64,000 bases of DNA from Sideroxydans sp. GTDB taxonomy: Bacteria; Pseudomonadota; Gammaproteobacteria; Burkholderiales; Gallionellaceae. Within the stretch, counting starts at the first letter, position 1; every line of letters begins with the position of its first letter. The notes beneath the pieces were generated by a model that did not search any database, was not told the DNA's origin, and saw only the letters and a list, made by a program, of their open reading frames with translations. Positions 48,191 to 59,470 of the stretch are shown one piece after another. The DNA lies in contig WGNQ01000002.1 of NCBI GenBank assembly GCA_016124455.1, positions 101,963 to 165,962 of the forward strand. The letters run 5' to 3'. A program made the translations under genes and the position numbers.

Positions 48191-49060
48191 TTATTGTTGG
48201 TTCCAGTTGCCGCGCACATCGCTGGACAATTGAAAAATCTCTTCCAGCCTGGAAGCGTCGCTGTTTTCCAGCGCCTGGTACAGGACATACAGCTCGTCCG
48301 CATACAGCTTCACTTCGCGCAGCAATGCCTCGCGGTTAGCCATGCAGATGTCGCGCCACATCTCGGGCGAACTGGCCGCAATCCGGGTGAAATCGCGGAA
48401 GCCGCTGGCGGCGAACGACAGCAGCTGCTCGCTGTTGTCGCGTTGCGCGATATCGTGCACCAGTGCAAACGACAACAAATGGGGCAAGTGGCTCACGGCA
48501 GCGAATACTGCGTCGTGTTCCTCCGGTGTCAGCTGGCTGATCACGGCACCGCAAGCTTCCCACGCACCGCACACACGAATCAGGGATTCGGTACTGTTTT
48601 CCGGCAGCGGTGTCAGCACCACTCGCTTGCCCTGATAAAGATCCTCAAGCGCAGCGGCGGGCCCACTCTGCTCGGCGCCGGCAATGGGGTGTGCCGGCAC
48701 GAACTGGGCAATCCTGTCGCCCAGGTTGGCGCGCGCTACCGCGACCACATCGCTTTTGGTGCTGCCGCCATCAGTAATCAGCGTGTTTGCGCCAAGGTGC
48801 GGCGCAATGCGCACGAAAATATCCGCCATCTGCGCCACCGGGGTGGCGAGCAGGATCAGGTCGGCATCGCCGACTTCGTCCGCGATATCCTCACCAATAC
48901 GGTCGATGATGCCGAGCTTGGCCGCCTGTTTCAGCGTGGCAGAACTGCGCCCGAAACCGACCACCTCAGCCACTGCGTCGGCGCGGCGCAATGCCAGCGC
49001 AAACGAGCCACCGATCAGGCCGGTGCCGAAAATAACGACTTTGCGGAACGACAGCGGCAT
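48191..49060 (-). CDS. tyrA: Prephenate/arogenate dehydrogenase
   Basis: A 289-residue dehydrogenase with the NAD loop [24 protein letters not shown] carries the catalytic His and the family substrate motif. It has no fused chorismate mutase domain. It makes the tyrosine precursor by oxidative decarboxylation. It follows the DAHP synthase by three bases. Confidence 0.95.
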   Translation of the reverse strand: MPLSFRKVVIFGTGLIGGSFALALRRADAVAEVVGFGRSSATLKQAAKLGIIDRIGEDIADEVGDADLILLATPVAQMADIFVRIAPHLGANTLITDGGSTKSDVVAVARANLGDRIAQFVPAHPIAGAEQSGPAAALEDLYQGKRVVLTPLPENSTESLIRVCGAWEACGAVISQLTPEEHDAVFAAVSHLPHLLSFALVHDIAQRDNSEQLLSFAASGFRDFTRIAASSPEMWRDICMANREALLREVKLYADELYVLYQALENSDASRLEEIFQLSSDVRGNWNQQ

Positions 49061-49063
49061 GGC

Positions 49064-50080
49064 TTACAGGGTGCGCCCGATTGCACTGGCGATGGCACCC
49101 AGCGTGCCCATCAGTTTCTTCAGTTCCGGTGGCGACAGCGCCTGGTCGGCATCGCACCATGCATCGCACGGGCTCGGATGCATCTCGACCAGCAGGCCGT
49201 CGGCACCCGCGGCGATCGCAGCCTGCGACAGTGCTGGCACCATCCATGCCTTGCCGCCCGCATGCGAGGGATCGACGATGACCGGCAGGTGGGTTTCCTT
49301 CTTCAGCACCGGAATCGCGGTCACGTCCAGCACATTGCGATAGTACGTTTCAAAGGTACGGATGCCGCGTTCGCAGAAGATGATGTTGTGGTTGCCGCCG
49401 GCTGCAATGTATTCCGCCGCCATCAGCCACTCGCTGATGGTGGCCGACATACCGCGCTTGAGGATCACCGGCTTGTTGATGCGACCGACCTCTTTCAGCA
49501 GGTCGAAGTTCTGCATGTTGCGCGTGCCGATCTGGATCACATCGACATCGTATTCGAGGAAGCTGTCCAGCTGGCGCGCATCCATCAGCTCGGTGACGAT
49601 GGGCAGCTTGAATTTGTCGGCCGCCTTGCGGAAGATATCCAGCCCTTCCACGCCCTTGCCCTGGAATGTATAGGGGCTGGTGCGCGGCTTGAAAGCGCCG
49701 CCGCGCATCAGGCGGCACCCCGCTTCGCGCACGAATTGTGCGGACAGATCCATCTGTTCCTGCGTCTCCACCGAGCACGGCCCGGCGATGATCTGGATCT
49801 GCGAGCCGCCCAGCGGCACGCCCGCAATATCGATGACCGTGCTCTCCCGGTGCGACTCGCGCGACACGATCTTGTACTGTTTCGCGATATGCATCGCCGA
49901 TTCCACGCCAGGCAACGGCGTGAACATATCCGGATCCAGCTTGCTTTCGTCGCCAATGGCACCGATCACCGTACGCTCGATGCCGCGCGAGATGTTGGCC
50001 TGCAACCCGGCCGCTTCGAGTTTCTTCACCACCGCGCCGATTTCGGTGTCGGTCACTTCCCTGCCCATTACTATAATCAT
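49064..50080 (-). CDS. 3-deoxy-7-phosphoheptulonate (DAHP) synthase, type I-beta
   Basis: A 338-residue enzyme. Residues 1 to about 70 are a ferredoxin-like regulatory domain ([13 protein letters not shown]), as in the Thermotoga-type group. The core has [27 protein letters not shown] and [10 protein letters not shown] with metal and substrate residues. It condenses PEP and erythrose-4-phosphate, the first shikimate step. The ATG overlaps the hisC stop (ATGA), suggesting coupled translation. Confidence 0.95.
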   Translation of the reverse strand: MIIVMGREVTDTEIGAVVKKLEAAGLQANISRGIERTVIGAIGDESKLDPDMFTPLPGVESAMHIAKQYKIVSRESHRESTVIDIAGVPLGGSQIQIIAGPCSVETQEQMDLSAQFVREAGCRLMRGGAFKPRTSPYTFQGKGVEGLDIFRKAADKFKLPIVTELMDARQLDSFLEYDVDVIQIGTRNMQNFDLLKEVGRINKPVILKRGMSATISEWLMAAEYIAAGGNHNIIFCERGIRTFETYYRNVLDVTAIPVLKKETHLPVIVDPSHAGGKAWMVPALSQAAIAAGADGLLVEMHPSPCDAWCDADQALSPPELKKLMGTLGAIASAIGRTL

Positions 50081-51180
50081 TTCACTTCCTCAATCGCCTG
50101 CTTCAATGCAGATAAAAATCTTTCGTTTTCACTTTCGGTACCGATACTCACCCGCAGGTATTCGGCCATGTCGTAACTGGCAACCGGACGCACGATCACC
50201 CCCAGTTCCAGCAGGCGGCGATACATCTTCAAACCGTCGCCGATCCTGAAACTGACGAAATTGCCGTAGGAAGGAATGTATTCCAGCCCCAGCCGACGCA
50301 ATTCGGCAGTGATCTGCTGCATGCCGCGCAAATTGAGCTCGTGCGTTTTGCGCACGAAGTCCTCGTCCGCCAGTGCCGCCACGGCAGCGGCCTGCGCCAG
50401 GCTGTTGACGTTGAACGGCTGGCGGACACGATTCATCATGTCCGCCACCTGCGCATGGGCGAATGCGTAACCGACACGCAGCCCGGCCAGCCCATAGGCC
50501 TTGGAAAAAGTGCGCGAGACGATAAGGTTCGGGAACTCCTGCAGCCACGCCACCGAATCGTAACGATTCTCTTCCGGCAGGTATTCATTGTAGGCCTCGT
50601 CCAGCACAACCAGGATATCCGATGGCAGTGCCCGCATGAATTCCAGCAGCGCCCCCGCCTCGAGGAAAGTGCCGGTCGGGTTGTTCGGGTTGGCAATAAA
50701 TACCAGCTTGGCCTGTTGCGCCGCGGCGGTCTGCAGCATCGCCTTCAGATCGTGACCGAACTCGATCGCGGGCACGCTGATACCGGATGCGCCGACAGCC
50801 TGCGTCGCCAGCGGATACACCGCGAAGGCATGCGCCGAATATACCGCACGGTCGCCGACAGAAAGGAAGGCACGCGCAGCCAGTTCCAGCATGTCGTTGG
50901 AGCCGTTGCCGAGCACGATGTGCTCGTGCCCTACGCCGTAACGGCGGGACAATGCATCCTTCAGCTCAAAGCCGTTGCCGTCCGGATACAGTGCGATGCT
51001 CTCGATCGCCTGCTGCATCGCCGCAACGGCATGCGGGCTGCAGCCGAGCGGATTTTCGTTGGAGGCAAGCTTGACGATGCCGCTGATACCGAGTTCGCGC
51101 TCCAGTTCGGCAATCGGCTTGCCGGGCTGGTAGGGCGCAATGGCTCGAATATAGGGTGGTGCTAGGTCACGGTAATTCAT
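50077..51180 (-). CDS. hisC: Histidinol-phosphate aminotransferase
   Basis: A 367-residue class I/II PLP aminotransferase. NPNNPTGTF, the [17 protein letters not shown] segment with the PLP lysine, and VRPVASY near the C-terminus are present. Enzymes in this supraoperon position often also accept aromatic substrates, so a Phe/Tyr role is plausible besides histidine. Start ATG 51180. Confidence 0.93.
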   Translation of the reverse strand: MNYRDLAPPYIRAIAPYQPGKPIAELERELGISGIVKLASNENPLGCSPHAVAAMQQAIESIALYPDGNGFELKDALSRRYGVGHEHIVLGNGSNDMLELAARAFLSVGDRAVYSAHAFAVYPLATQAVGASGISVPAIEFGHDLKAMLQTAAAQQAKLVFIANPNNPTGTFLEAGALLEFMRALPSDILVVLDEAYNEYLPEENRYDSVAWLQEFPNLIVSRTFSKAYGLAGLRVGYAFAHAQVADMMNRVRQPFNVNSLAQAAAVAALADEDFVRKTHELNLRGMQQITAELRRLGLEYIPSYGNFVSFRIGDGLKMYRRLLELGVIVRPVASYDMAEYLRVSIGTESENERFLSALKQAIEEVK

Positions 51181-51196
51181 GGCGATTTTTTTCAGG

Positions 51197-51970
51197 TTAT
51201 TTCGGCTTGCGCAGGATCCAGTAGGTCTCGCCCGGCCAGCCCGGGAACATGCCGCCGAACCACAGGTTGAAGCGCATCCACCATTTGTAGTTTTCCAGGA
51301 AGAAGCCCTTCTTGCGGATGAAGAACGCGCCGCTCAGGAATTCGACTTCCAAGCCGCTGGCCGCTGCCATCGCACGCACGCGTTGCGGCGAGAATACGCT
51401 GACATGGCCGTACTTGCGCGCCTTGGGACGGATTTCCTGCTCGCGCGACTGCACCATGGCATGCGGCAGCGAAGGAAAGCCGCCGATCATCATGCCACCG
51501 GGCTTGAGATTGACCACCAGCTTGGCCACCAGTTGTTCCGGCTGGAACAGGTGCTCCAGCACATGCAACAGTATCATTGCATCGTACTGTTTTCCCCCCA
51601 GCGCGAATTCCGGGCTTTCCAGGTCGACCTGGTAGAACTGGTTATAGCCCGCGCTTTTCAGGATGTCCTCACGGATCAGCGCATCGACCGCATCCCAGTC
51701 GGAAAATTCCACATTCGCACCGCCGTTGCGCGCTGCAGCATGCATGAAGCCGAGCATCTGCCCGGTATCGACGCCGATCTCGCACACCGACAGATTGCGC
51801 CCCTGGCGCGCGGTCTCTTCACGCAGGAAGTGGTACATGAACCAGTAGCGCACCAGGCGCATCGGATAATGGATGTGCTTGACCTCGGCGGGTATGCCGT
51901 AGCTTTCATCCTGCAGGGTCGGATTGTCCTTGAGGAAATCCGCCTCCCAGCACAACTGCGGTAATGCCAT
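51197..51970 (-). CDS. SAM-dependent methyltransferase of unknown target
   Basis: A 257-residue protein with a class I fold: [12 protein letters not shown] as motif [14 protein letters not shown] as motif II/III, and [10 protein letters not shown]. The N-terminus has an [21 protein letters not shown] segment and the C-terminus [24 protein letters not shown]. Target unknown; related proteins act in lipid or polysaccharide metabolism. It sits between pheA and hisC, a place usually free in the supraoperon, and is in line with both genes, 25 bases after pheA and 16 before hisC. Confidence 0.8.
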   Translation of the reverse strand: MALPQLCWEADFLKDNPTLQDESYGIPAEVKHIHYPMRLVRYWFMYHFLREETARQGRNLSVCEIGVDTGQMLGFMHAAARNGGANVEFSDWDAVDALIREDILKSAGYNQFYQVDLESPEFALGGKQYDAMILLHVLEHLFQPEQLVAKLVVNLKPGGMMIGGFPSLPHAMVQSREQEIRPKARKYGHVSVFSPQRVRAMAAASGLEVEFLSGAFFIRKKGFFLENYKWWMRFNLWFGGMFPGWPGETYWILRKPK

Positions 51971-51995
51971 TGCTTGCTCCTGAGAACGGCACGCC

Positions 51996-53063
51996 CTAAC
52001 TGGCGGCCGGATATGAACCCAAAATTTTCACGAACGCGGCAGCCTGCTGCAACTCCTTCAGTGCGGCGACCACCTTTGCATCCTGCTGATGCCCTTCGAT
52101 ATCCACATAAAACACGTATTCCCACAACCCCGACCGCGCCGGGCGCGATTCCAGCCGGGTCATCGATACGCCGTATTTCGCCAGCGGTAGCAGCAGGTCA
52201 TGCATCGCGCCGGGACGGTTGGTCGCAGACATTACCAGCGAAGTCTTGTCGCGCCCCGACGGCGCAATTTCCTGGTTGCCGATGACCAGAAAACGCGTGG
52301 TATTACGCGGATCGTCCTCGATATTTTCCTCCAGCACCGGCACGCCAAAACGTTCCGCCGCCTGCACGCCGGCAATCGCCGCGCTATCCCGCGGCTGTTT
52401 CGCGGCCAGGCGCGCTGCTTCCGCATTGCTCGACACCGGAATACGCTCGGCTTGCGGCAAATGTGCATTCAGCCAGCCCTGACACTGTCCCAGCGATTGC
52501 GGGTGCGAATATACCCGCTTGATCGAGGCCAGTGCCGATTGATGGGACAGCAGGCACTGGTGTACCGGCAGCATTACCTCGCCACACAATTTGAGCGGGC
52601 TCTGCAACAACAAATCCAGGGTGCGGCCAATTGCACCTTCGGTCGAATTTTCTGCCGGCACCATGCCATACAGCGCAGCGCCGCTTTCCACCGCACGGAA
52701 TACATCATCGATGCTCGCGCACGGCTGGCGCTGCACCGCACCGCCGAAACGCCTGACTGCCGCCTGCTCGCTGAACGTTCCTTCCGGCCCGAGAAATGCC
52801 ACCGAGATCGGCGCTTCCAGCGCACGGCAATACGACATGGTTTCGGTAAACAGCCGGGTCACGCTTTCCGCCGGCAATGGCCCCGGGTTGGCCTCGACCA
52901 TGCGCCGCAGCACCTGCGCTTCGCGCTCGGGGCGCAGCACCGCGCCGTCGCCCTTGGCATGGCCGATTTGCTGCGCCAGCCTGGCACGCTGGTTGAACAG
53001 TTTAAGCAATTCGTCGTCGATACGATCAATCTGCTCGCGGCATTGTTTGAGTTCGTCGCTCAT
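51996..53063 (-). CDS. pheA: Chorismate mutase/prephenate dehydratase (P-protein)
   Basis: A 355-residue bifunctional enzyme. Residues 1 to about 90 are the chorismate mutase (CREQIDRIDDELLKLFNQRARL), about 95-270 the dehydratase with the NTTRFLVIG motif, and the C-terminal ACT domain has ESRPARSGLWEYVFYVD, the phenylalanine-binding regulatory element. Feedback inhibition by phenylalanine is expected. Follows serA by seven bases. Confidence 0.97.
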   Translation of the reverse strand: MSDELKQCREQIDRIDDELLKLFNQRARLAQQIGHAKGDGAVLRPEREAQVLRRMVEANPGPLPAESVTRLFTETMSYCRALEAPISVAFLGPEGTFSEQAAVRRFGGAVQRQPCASIDDVFRAVESGAALYGMVPAENSTEGAIGRTLDLLLQSPLKLCGEVMLPVHQCLLSHQSALASIKRVYSHPQSLGQCQGWLNAHLPQAERIPVSSNAEAARLAAKQPRDSAAIAGVQAAERFGVPVLEENIEDDPRNTTRFLVIGNQEIAPSGRDKTSLVMSATNRPGAMHDLLLPLAKYGVSMTRLESRPARSGLWEYVFYVDIEGHQQDAKVVAALKELQQAAAFVKILGSYPAAS

Positions 53064-53070
53064 CTTGGCG

Positions 53071-54255
53071 TTACGCCTCCAGAGGTAGGTCGCGCACCAT
53101 CAGCACGCCGGGAATGGCGGCGATCTGCGCAATCAGCGGCTGCGGCAACGGGCTGTCGACATCCACCAGGGTATAAGCCATTTCGCCGCGCGACTTGTTC
53201 ACCATGGTGTGGATATTGATGCCGGCCCCGGCCAGCGCAGAGGATATCTGCCCCAGCATATTCGGCACGTTGGCATTGGCAATTCCCACGCGGAATGCCG
53301 ATTCGCGCGGCATGCTGACATTCGGGAAATTCACCGTATTGACGATGTTGCCGTGCTCCAGATAATCGCGCAACTGCTCCACCACCATCACTGCGCAGTT
53401 ATCCTCGGCTTCCTGCGTCGAAGCGCCGAGATGCGGCAGCGCAACCACGCCGGGTTTATGCTGCGTTCCGGCGCTTGGAAAATCGCACACATAGCAGCGC
53501 AAATGCCTGCTGTCGAGAGCGGCAAGCACCGCCGCTTCATCGACGATGCCGTCGCGCGCAAAATTCAGCAGCACGCTGCCCGCTTTCATCACCTGTATGC
53601 GCTTGCTGTCGATCAGGTTGCGCGTTGCCTCCAGCAGCGGTACGTGGAGGGTGACGAAGTCGCTGTGCTTGAGCAGCTCTTCCACGCTGCCAGCCTTCTT
53701 TACTTGCGATGGCAGGCTCCACGCCGCATCCACGGTAATTTCAGGATCATAGCCGATCACCTGCATGCCAAGACCGATGGCGGCATCCGCCACCAGCCTG
53801 CCAATCGCCCCGAGGCCGACGATACCCAGCGTACGGCCACGCAGTTCGGTACCGGCATAGCGTTTCTTGCCTTCCTCGACCAGCTGGCGCAGCGCGGCAT
53901 CATCGCCCTGCAGGCCGTCGGTAAATTGCAGCGCAGGAACAATGTTGCGCGCAGCCAGCAGCATGCCGGTAACCACCAGTTCCTTCACTGCATTGGCGTT
54001 GGCCCCGGGCGCGTTGAATACCGGGATGCCGCGCGCGCTCATCTTCGGCACCGGAATATTGTTGGTACCGGCACCGGCACGCGCAATGGCCAGCACGCTG
54101 ACCGGAATGTCCATCTCCAGCATATCCTGCGAACGCACCAGGATCGCATCCGGCTCCACAATGTCGCTGCCGCTGACATAACGCGCGTCCGGCAAACGAT
54201 GCAGGCCAACCTCGGCTATCTTGTTCAGCGTAAGGATCTTGAAGGTTTTAGCCAT
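53071..54255 (-). CDS. serA: Phosphoglycerate dehydrogenase
   Basis: A 394-residue D-isomer-specific 2-hydroxyacid dehydrogenase with NAD loop [13 protein letters not shown], catalytic R/E/H motifs ([18 protein letters not shown]) and a C-terminal ACT domain (about 320-394) for serine feedback. It starts the phosphorylated serine pathway. The ATG at 54255 lies eight bases inside the end of serC, in another frame, so the two are coupled. Confidence 0.95.
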   Translation of the reverse strand: MAKTFKILTLNKIAEVGLHRLPDARYVSGSDIVEPDAILVRSQDMLEMDIPVSVLAIARAGAGTNNIPVPKMSARGIPVFNAPGANANAVKELVVTGMLLAARNIVPALQFTDGLQGDDAALRQLVEEGKKRYAGTELRGRTLGIVGLGAIGRLVADAAIGLGMQVIGYDPEITVDAAWSLPSQVKKAGSVEELLKHSDFVTLHVPLLEATRNLIDSKRIQVMKAGSVLLNFARDGIVDEAAVLAALDSRHLRCYVCDFPSAGTQHKPGVVALPHLGASTQEAEDNCAVMVVEQLRDYLEHGNIVNTVNFPNVSMPRESAFRVGIANANVPNMLGQISSALAGAGINIHTMVNKSRGEMAYTLVDVDSPLPQPLIAQIAAIPGVLMVRDLPLEA

Positions 54256-55330
54256 GACGCCTGGCGAATTGCTGCATGAAGTCGACCAGCGCCTGCACAC
54301 CTTCCAGCGGCATCGCATTGTAGATCGAGGCACGCATGCCGCCGACAGAGCGATGGCCCTTCAGCTGCAGCAGGCCATGCTCCTCCGCCTGCTTGAGGAA
54401 TTCGCCATCGAGGCTGCTGTCCTGCAGCGTAAACGGCACATTCATGCGTGAACGATCGGATACTGCCACCGGACAATTATAAAAACCGCTGCTCGCGTCA
54501 ATCGCGCCGTATAACAGGCCGGCTTTGGCAATATTGGTCTGCTCCATCGCCGCCACACCGCCACGCTGTTTCAGCCACTGGAATACCAGGCCGGCCATGT
54601 ATATGGCAAAAGTCGGGGGCGTGTTGTACATGGAATCGCTGTCGGCGTGAGTCTTGTAATCCAGCATGGTGGGCGTACCGGGCGCAGCCTGCCCGATCAG
54701 GTCATCACGCACCATGACGATGGTCAGCCCTGCAGGCCCGATATTCTTTTGCGCACCTGCATAGATCAAGCCGTATTTGGCGACCTCCACCGGCCGCGAC
54801 AGGATATGGGAGGACATATCGCCCACCAACGGCACGTCGCCCGTATCCGGCACCCAGTTGAATTCCACGCCGCCGATGGTCTCGTTCGAGGTGTAATGCA
54901 GATAGGCAGCATCCTTGTTGCACTGCCAGGTATCGAATGCAGGCACATAGCTGAAACCCTTGTCTGCACTGCTCGCAACCACATTCGCGCTGCAGAATTT
55001 GTTCGCCTCGCCAATGGCTTTTTTCGACCATTCGCCGGTGTTCACATAATCCGCCGTTTGCTTGCCGCGCAGCAGGTTGAGCGGAATCATCGAAAACTGC
55101 AGATGCGCACCGCCCTGCAGGAACAGCGCCTTGTAATTCGCAGGCACTGCCAGCAATTCGCGCAGGTCGCTCTCGGCGGTTTCGGCGATGCTGATGAACT
55201 CCTTGCCGCGATGGCTCATTTCCATCACCGACATGCCGCTGCCGTGCCAGTCGATGAGTTCCTCGCGCGCCTGCGTCAATACTTCCCGTGGCAGAACTGC
55301 CGGACCTGCGCTGAAATTGTAGATCGCCAT
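54248..55330 (-). CDS. serC: Phosphoserine aminotransferase
   Basis: A 360-residue class V aminotransferase of normal length. FSAGPAVLP at the start, the PLP lysine in [12 protein letters not shown], and RASIYNAMP near the end are all present. It converts 3-phosphohydroxypyruvate to phosphoserine and can serve vitamin B6 synthesis. It follows gyrA by 17 bases. Confidence 0.97.
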   Translation of the reverse strand: MAIYNFSAGPAVLPREVLTQAREELIDWHGSGMSVMEMSHRGKEFISIAETAESDLRELLAVPANYKALFLQGGAHLQFSMIPLNLLRGKQTADYVNTGEWSKKAIGEANKFCSANVVASSADKGFSYVPAFDTWQCNKDAAYLHYTSNETIGGVEFNWVPDTGDVPLVGDMSSHILSRPVEVAKYGLIYAGAQKNIGPAGLTIVMVRDDLIGQAAPGTPTMLDYKTHADSDSMYNTPPTFAIYMAGLVFQWLKQRGGVAAMEQTNIAKAGLLYGAIDASSGFYNCPVAVSDRSRMNVPFTLQDSSLDGEFLKQAEEHGLLQLKGHRSVGGMRASIYNAMPLEGVQALVDFMQQFARRHG

Positions 55331-55347
55331 GCCTGACTCCCCTCGAT

Positions 55348-57903
55348 TTATTCCGATTCTTCTTCCTGCTCGGCAATACGGCTCAAGCCGGCCAGCCGGT
55401 CTTCCTTGCCCAGACTCATCAGCGTGACGCCTTGCGTCGCCCGGCTCATCTCGCGAATTTCCTTGACACGGGTGCGGATCAGTACGCCGTTGGTGCCGAT
55501 CAGCATGATTTCATCGTCCGTATGCACCAGCGTTGCGGCCACCACCTTACCGTTGCGCTCCGAAGTCTGAATTGCAATCATGCCCTGCGTGCCGCGCCCG
55601 TGGCGGGTGTATTCGGCAATCGGCGTACGCTTGCCGTACCCGTTCTCGGTCGCGGTCAGCACGCTCTGCTGCTCGTTCTCGGCTACCAGCAATGAAATGA
55701 CCTGTTGCCCCTTGGCCAGCTTCATGCCGCGTACACCACGCGACGCACGGCCCATGGCGCGCACGTCGTTCTCGTCAAAGCGCACCGCCTTGCCGCCGTC
55801 CGAGAACAGCATCACGTCATGCTTGCCGTCGGTCAGCGCCACGCCGATCAGGTAGTCGCCCTCGTCCAGATTGATGGCGATAATGCCTGCCTTGCGCGGA
55901 TTGGCGAAATCGGACAGCGCGGTTTTCTTCACGGTACCGTTGGTAGTCGCAAAGAAGACGAATTCATTTTCACTGAACTCCTGCACCGGCAGGATCGCGT
56001 TGATCTTCTCGCCTTCCTCCAGCGGCAGCAGATTGACGATAGGCTTGCCGCGCGCGGTACGCCCGCCCTGCGGGACGTCATACACCTTGATCCAGTACAC
56101 GCGCCCGCGGCTGGAGAAGCACAGGATGTAGTCATGTGTATTGGCAATAAACAGGTTGTCGATGAAATCGTCTTCCTTGGTCGATGTCGCCTGCTTGCCA
56201 CGCCCGCCACGCTTCTGCGCACGGTATTCATCCAGCGCCTGCGCCTTCATGTAGCCGCTGTGAGACAGGGTAACCACCACATCTTCCGGGGCGATCAGGT
56301 CTTCCATGCTGATGTCCTGGGTGTGGGTGATGATCTCGCTGCGACGCTTGTCGCCGTATTGTGCCTTGACCGCCAGCAGTTCGTCACCGATGATTTTGGT
56401 GATGCGCGCAGGCTTGGTCAGGATGTCGAGCAGGTCGGCAATCTTTTCCATAACTTCGCGATATTCACCGACGATCTTGTCCTGCTCCAGCCCGGTCAGG
56501 CGCTGCAAACGCAACTCCAGGATGGCCTGCGCCTGCGCATCGGACAGCTTGTAGGCACGCTGCTTGCCCTCACCCACCAAACCGAACTCCGGCAACAGGT
56601 TTTCCGGGCGCGATGCCCCGCTTACCCGGCTCAGCATGTCCTCCACCAGCGACGAACGCCAGGAACGCGCCATCAGTTCGCGCTTGGCGTCGGCAGGCGT
56701 CGCCGCCGCCTTGATCAGCGCAATGATTTCGTCCACATTGGACAAGGCCACCGCCAGGCCTTCCAGGATATGGCCGCGATCGCGCGCCTTGCGCAATTCA
56801 AACACGGTACGGCGCGTCACCACTTCGCGGCGGTGGCGCAGGAAGGCGTCGAGGAATTCCTTCAGGTTGAGCAACTTTGGCTGCCCGTCGAGCAGCGCCA
56901 CCATGTTCATGCCGAAGCTGTCCTGCAATTGCGTCTGCTTGTACAGCTGGTTGAGGATGACTTCCGGCACTTCACCGCGCTTCAGCTCGATCACGGCGCG
57001 CATCCCGGACTTATCCGACTCGTCGCGAATCTCGGAGATGCCCTCGATCTTCTTCTCGCGCACGAGCTCGCCGATCTTGATCAGCAGGTTGGCCTTGTTC
57101 ACCTGGTAAGGCAGCTCATCGATGATCAGCGCCTGGCGTTCGCCCTTGCCGATATCCTCGAAATGGGTACGTGCGCGCATGACCACGCGACCACGCCCGG
57201 TGCGGTAGCCTTCCTTGATCCCAGCCGTGCCATAGATGAAACCCGCAGTCGGGAAATCCGGCGCCGGCACGATCTCGATCAGCTGCTCGATGTCCATGTC
57301 CGGATCCTTGAGCAGCGCCACGCAGGCATCCACCACCTCGCCCAGGTTGTGCGGCGGGATATTGGTCGCCATGCCCACCGCAATACCGGAAGAACCGTTC
57401 ACCAGCAGGTTGGGGAAGCGCGCAGGCAACACCAGCGGCTCCTGCTCCGAGCCGTCGTAGTTGGGACCAAAATCCACGGTCTCTTTTTCCAGGTCGGCCA
57501 GCAGCTCATGGGCAATGCGCGCCATGCGGATTTCCGTATAACGCATCGCAGCCGCGTTGTCGCCGTCCACCGAGCCGAAGTTACCCTGCCCGTCCACCAG
57601 CATGTATCGCAGCGAGAAATCCTGCGCCATGCGCACGATGGTGTCGTACACCGCAGTATCGCCATGCGGATGGTATTTACCGATCACATCACCGACGATA
57701 CGCGCCGATTTCTTGTAAGCCTTGTTCCAGTCGTTGGACAGTTCGTGCATGGCATACAGCACGCGGCGGTGTACCGGCTTCAGCCCATCGCGGGCATCAG
57801 GCAGCGCACGACCGACGATCACGCTCATCGCATATTCGAGATACGACTTGCGCATTTCCTCTTCGATACTGACCGGCAGGGTTTCTTTGGCGAATTGTTC
57901 CAT
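55348..57903 (-). CDS. gyrA: DNA gyrase subunit A
   Basis: An 851-residue protein. The active-site tyrosine is Y122 (AAMRYTEIR). The quinolone-resistance-determining positions are T83 and D87; T at 83 is also the wild-type state in some other proteobacteria. The GyrA-box QKRGGRG is in the C-terminal beta-pinwheel. It introduces negative supercoils with GyrB. Start ATG 57903. First gene of the long minus-strand array. Confidence 0.98.
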   Translation of the reverse strand: MEQFAKETLPVSIEEEMRKSYLEYAMSVIVGRALPDARDGLKPVHRRVLYAMHELSNDWNKAYKKSARIVGDVIGKYHPHGDTAVYDTIVRMAQDFSLRYMLVDGQGNFGSVDGDNAAAMRYTEIRMARIAHELLADLEKETVDFGPNYDGSEQEPLVLPARFPNLLVNGSSGIAVGMATNIPPHNLGEVVDACVALLKDPDMDIEQLIEIVPAPDFPTAGFIYGTAGIKEGYRTGRGRVVMRARTHFEDIGKGERQALIIDELPYQVNKANLLIKIGELVREKKIEGISEIRDESDKSGMRAVIELKRGEVPEVILNQLYKQTQLQDSFGMNMVALLDGQPKLLNLKEFLDAFLRHRREVVTRRTVFELRKARDRGHILEGLAVALSNVDEIIALIKAAATPADAKRELMARSWRSSLVEDMLSRVSGASRPENLLPEFGLVGEGKQRAYKLSDAQAQAILELRLQRLTGLEQDKIVGEYREVMEKIADLLDILTKPARITKIIGDELLAVKAQYGDKRRSEIITHTQDISMEDLIAPEDVVVTLSHSGYMKAQALDEYRAQKRGGRGKQATSTKEDDFIDNLFIANTHDYILCFSSRGRVYWIKVYDVPQGGRTARGKPIVNLLPLEEGEKINAILPVQEFSENEFVFFATTNGTVKKTALSDFANPRKAGIIAINLDEGDYLIGVALTDGKHDVMLFSDGGKAVRFDENDVRAMGRASRGVRGMKLAKGQQVISLLVAENEQQSVLTATENGYGKRTPIAEYTRHGRGTQGMIAIQTSERNGKVVAATLVHTDDEIMLIGTNGVLIRTRVKEIREMSRATQGVTLMSLGKEDRLAGLSRIAEQEEESE

Positions 57904-57937
57904 GTGTGGCAATACCCTAAATTAAGCGTATAAATCA

Positions 57938-57974
57938 GCCTGCGATTTTATCACGCAGGCCATTCCCGCGACAA
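57938..57974 (-). promoter_or_regulatory. Probable gyrA promoter with overlapping inverted repeat
   Basis: On the minus strand TTGTCG (57969-57974) and TAAAAT (57945-57950) are 18 bases apart, a plausible sigma-70 promoter about 45 bases before gyrA. A 7-bp inverted repeat, GCCTGCG/CGCAGGC (57938-57944 and 57954-57960), straddles the -10. It could be an operator or a supercoiling-sensitive element. Confidence 0.5.
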
Positions 57975-58079
57975 AACAATATTGCCGCCCCGCCCGAGGC
58001 ACGACTTGACGCGGCATGGGGCTTTTTAATTGTGCGCGGTTTTGCTACATTCGCCCCATAACCTTAATGAACGCCCGCC

Positions 58080-58775
58080 ATGACCAACGCCGACCCGATA
58101 GAACTGGAAAAATTCAGCCAACTTGCCCACCGCTGGTGGGATACCAGCAGTGAGTTCAAGCCGCTGCATGAAATCAATCCGCTACGCCTGGGCTATATCG
58201 ACCGCATCGCCCAGCTTTCCGGGAAAACGGTGCTGGATGTAGGTTGCGGCGGCGGCATCCTGTCCGAAAGCATGGCCGGCATGGGCGCCAGCGTCACCGG
58301 CATCGACCTCGGCGACAAGGCCCTGCAGGTCGCCAAGCTGCACCTGCTGGAAAGCGGCAAACAGGTCGAATATCGCAAGATCGCAGTGGAAGAACTGGCT
58401 GCGGAACAGCCGGGACACTATGATGTGGTCACCTGCATGGAAATGCTGGAACACGTACCCGACCCGGCCAGCATCGTACAGGCCTGCACACAACTGGTGA
58501 AACCGGGCGGCCACGTGTTTCTTTCCACGCTCAACCGCAACCCGAAATCCTACCTGCTGGCCATACTCGGCGCCGAGTACATCTTGAAGATGTTGCCGCG
58601 CGGCACACACGATTATGCCAAGTTCATCAAACCGTCCGAACTGGCCCGGCTCTGCCGCAATGCCGAACTGACGGTGGAAGACATCACCGGCATGAGCTAC
58701 CACCCGCTGACCAAAACCTATTCGCTGGGGGCGGATACCGACGTCAATTACATCTTCGCCTGCCGTCGTGATTAA
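58080..58775 (+). CDS. ubiG: Ubiquinone O-methyltransferase
   Basis: A 231-residue class I methyltransferase. The start [27 protein letters not shown] is a UbiG signature, followed by [12 protein letters not shown] and [11 protein letters not shown]. It catalyses the two O-methylations of ubiquinone synthesis. Its last eight bases overlap the next gene's start. Confidence 0.97.
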   Translation: MTNADPIELEKFSQLAHRWWDTSSEFKPLHEINPLRLGYIDRIAQLSGKTVLDVGCGGGILSESMAGMGASVTGIDLGDKALQVAKLHLLESGKQVEYRKIAVEELAAEQPGHYDVVTCMEMLEHVPDPASIVQACTQLVKPGGHVFLSTLNRNPKSYLLAILGAEYILKMLPRGTHDYAKFIKPSELARLCRNAELTVEDITGMSYHPLTKTYSLGADTDVNYIFACRRD

Positions 58776-59412
58776 AGGCGTTCTGTTCGACCTGGACGGT
58801 ACCTTCGCGGATACCGCTCCCGACCTTGCCGTCGCGCTGAACCACGTACGGGAACTGCACGACTTGCCGCCGCTGCCACTGGCAACCATCCGCCCGCAGG
58901 CATCGCACGGCTCGGCCGGCTTGCTCAGCCTGGGTTTCGGCGTCACACCGGAGGATCCGCGATTCGACGCACTGCGCATCGATTTCCTGGCCTATTACAA
59001 CGCCCATCTCTGCGTGCACAGCACGCTGTTCCCCGGCATGTCCGAACTGATCGACGAACTGGAACGGCGAGGCCTGAAGTGGGGAATAGTCACCAACAAG
59101 CCGCACCGCTTTACCGTGCCCCTGATCAGGGCGCTCGGCTACGAACGGCGTGCCGCCTGCATGGTGAGCGGCGATACCTGCGCACATGCCAAGCCGCACC
59201 CGCTGCCCCTTCTGCACGCCGCTGCAACCATGCATTTTTCCCCGGCAAGCTGCCTCTACCTTGGCGACGACCTGCGCGACATGCAGGCTGCACAGGCTGC
59301 CGGCATGCGCGGCATCGTCGCCAACTATGGCTATCTGGACCGGCAGCAAGCCGCCGGCTGGCCGGCCCAGGGCGCTATTGATTCACCACCACAACTCCTG
59401 CAATATCTGTAG
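58768..59412 (+). CDS. gph: HAD phosphatase, phosphoglycolate phosphatase-like
   Basis: A 214-residue HAD-superfamily enzyme. The nucleophile motif [10 protein letters not shown] is at 7-16, with TNKP in motif II, and [11 protein letters not shown] as motif IV. A helical cap lies between motifs I and II. It is probably a 2-phosphoglycolate or MupP-type N-acetylmuramate-6-phosphate phosphatase; the ubiG-linked position fits either. The GTG at 58768 overlaps ubiG. Confidence 0.85.
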   Translation: MIKGVLFDLDGTFADTAPDLAVALNHVRELHDLPPLPLATIRPQASHGSAGLLSLGFGVTPEDPRFDALRIDFLAYYNAHLCVHSTLFPGMSELIDELERRGLKWGIVTNKPHRFTVPLIRALGYERRAACMVSGDTCAHAKPHPLPLLHAAATMHFSPASCLYLGDDLRDMQAAQAAGMRGIVANYGYLDRQQAAGWPAQGAIDSPPQLLQYL

Positions 59413-59470
59413 CGGACGATGATTTCCCGTTCGCAATAACCCACACCGGCATACGCCAGAAGGCTTTCGG

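Noticed and set aside
55705..57933. A 742-codon plus-strand frame opposite gyrA
   Set aside because: Pure antisense of gyrA.
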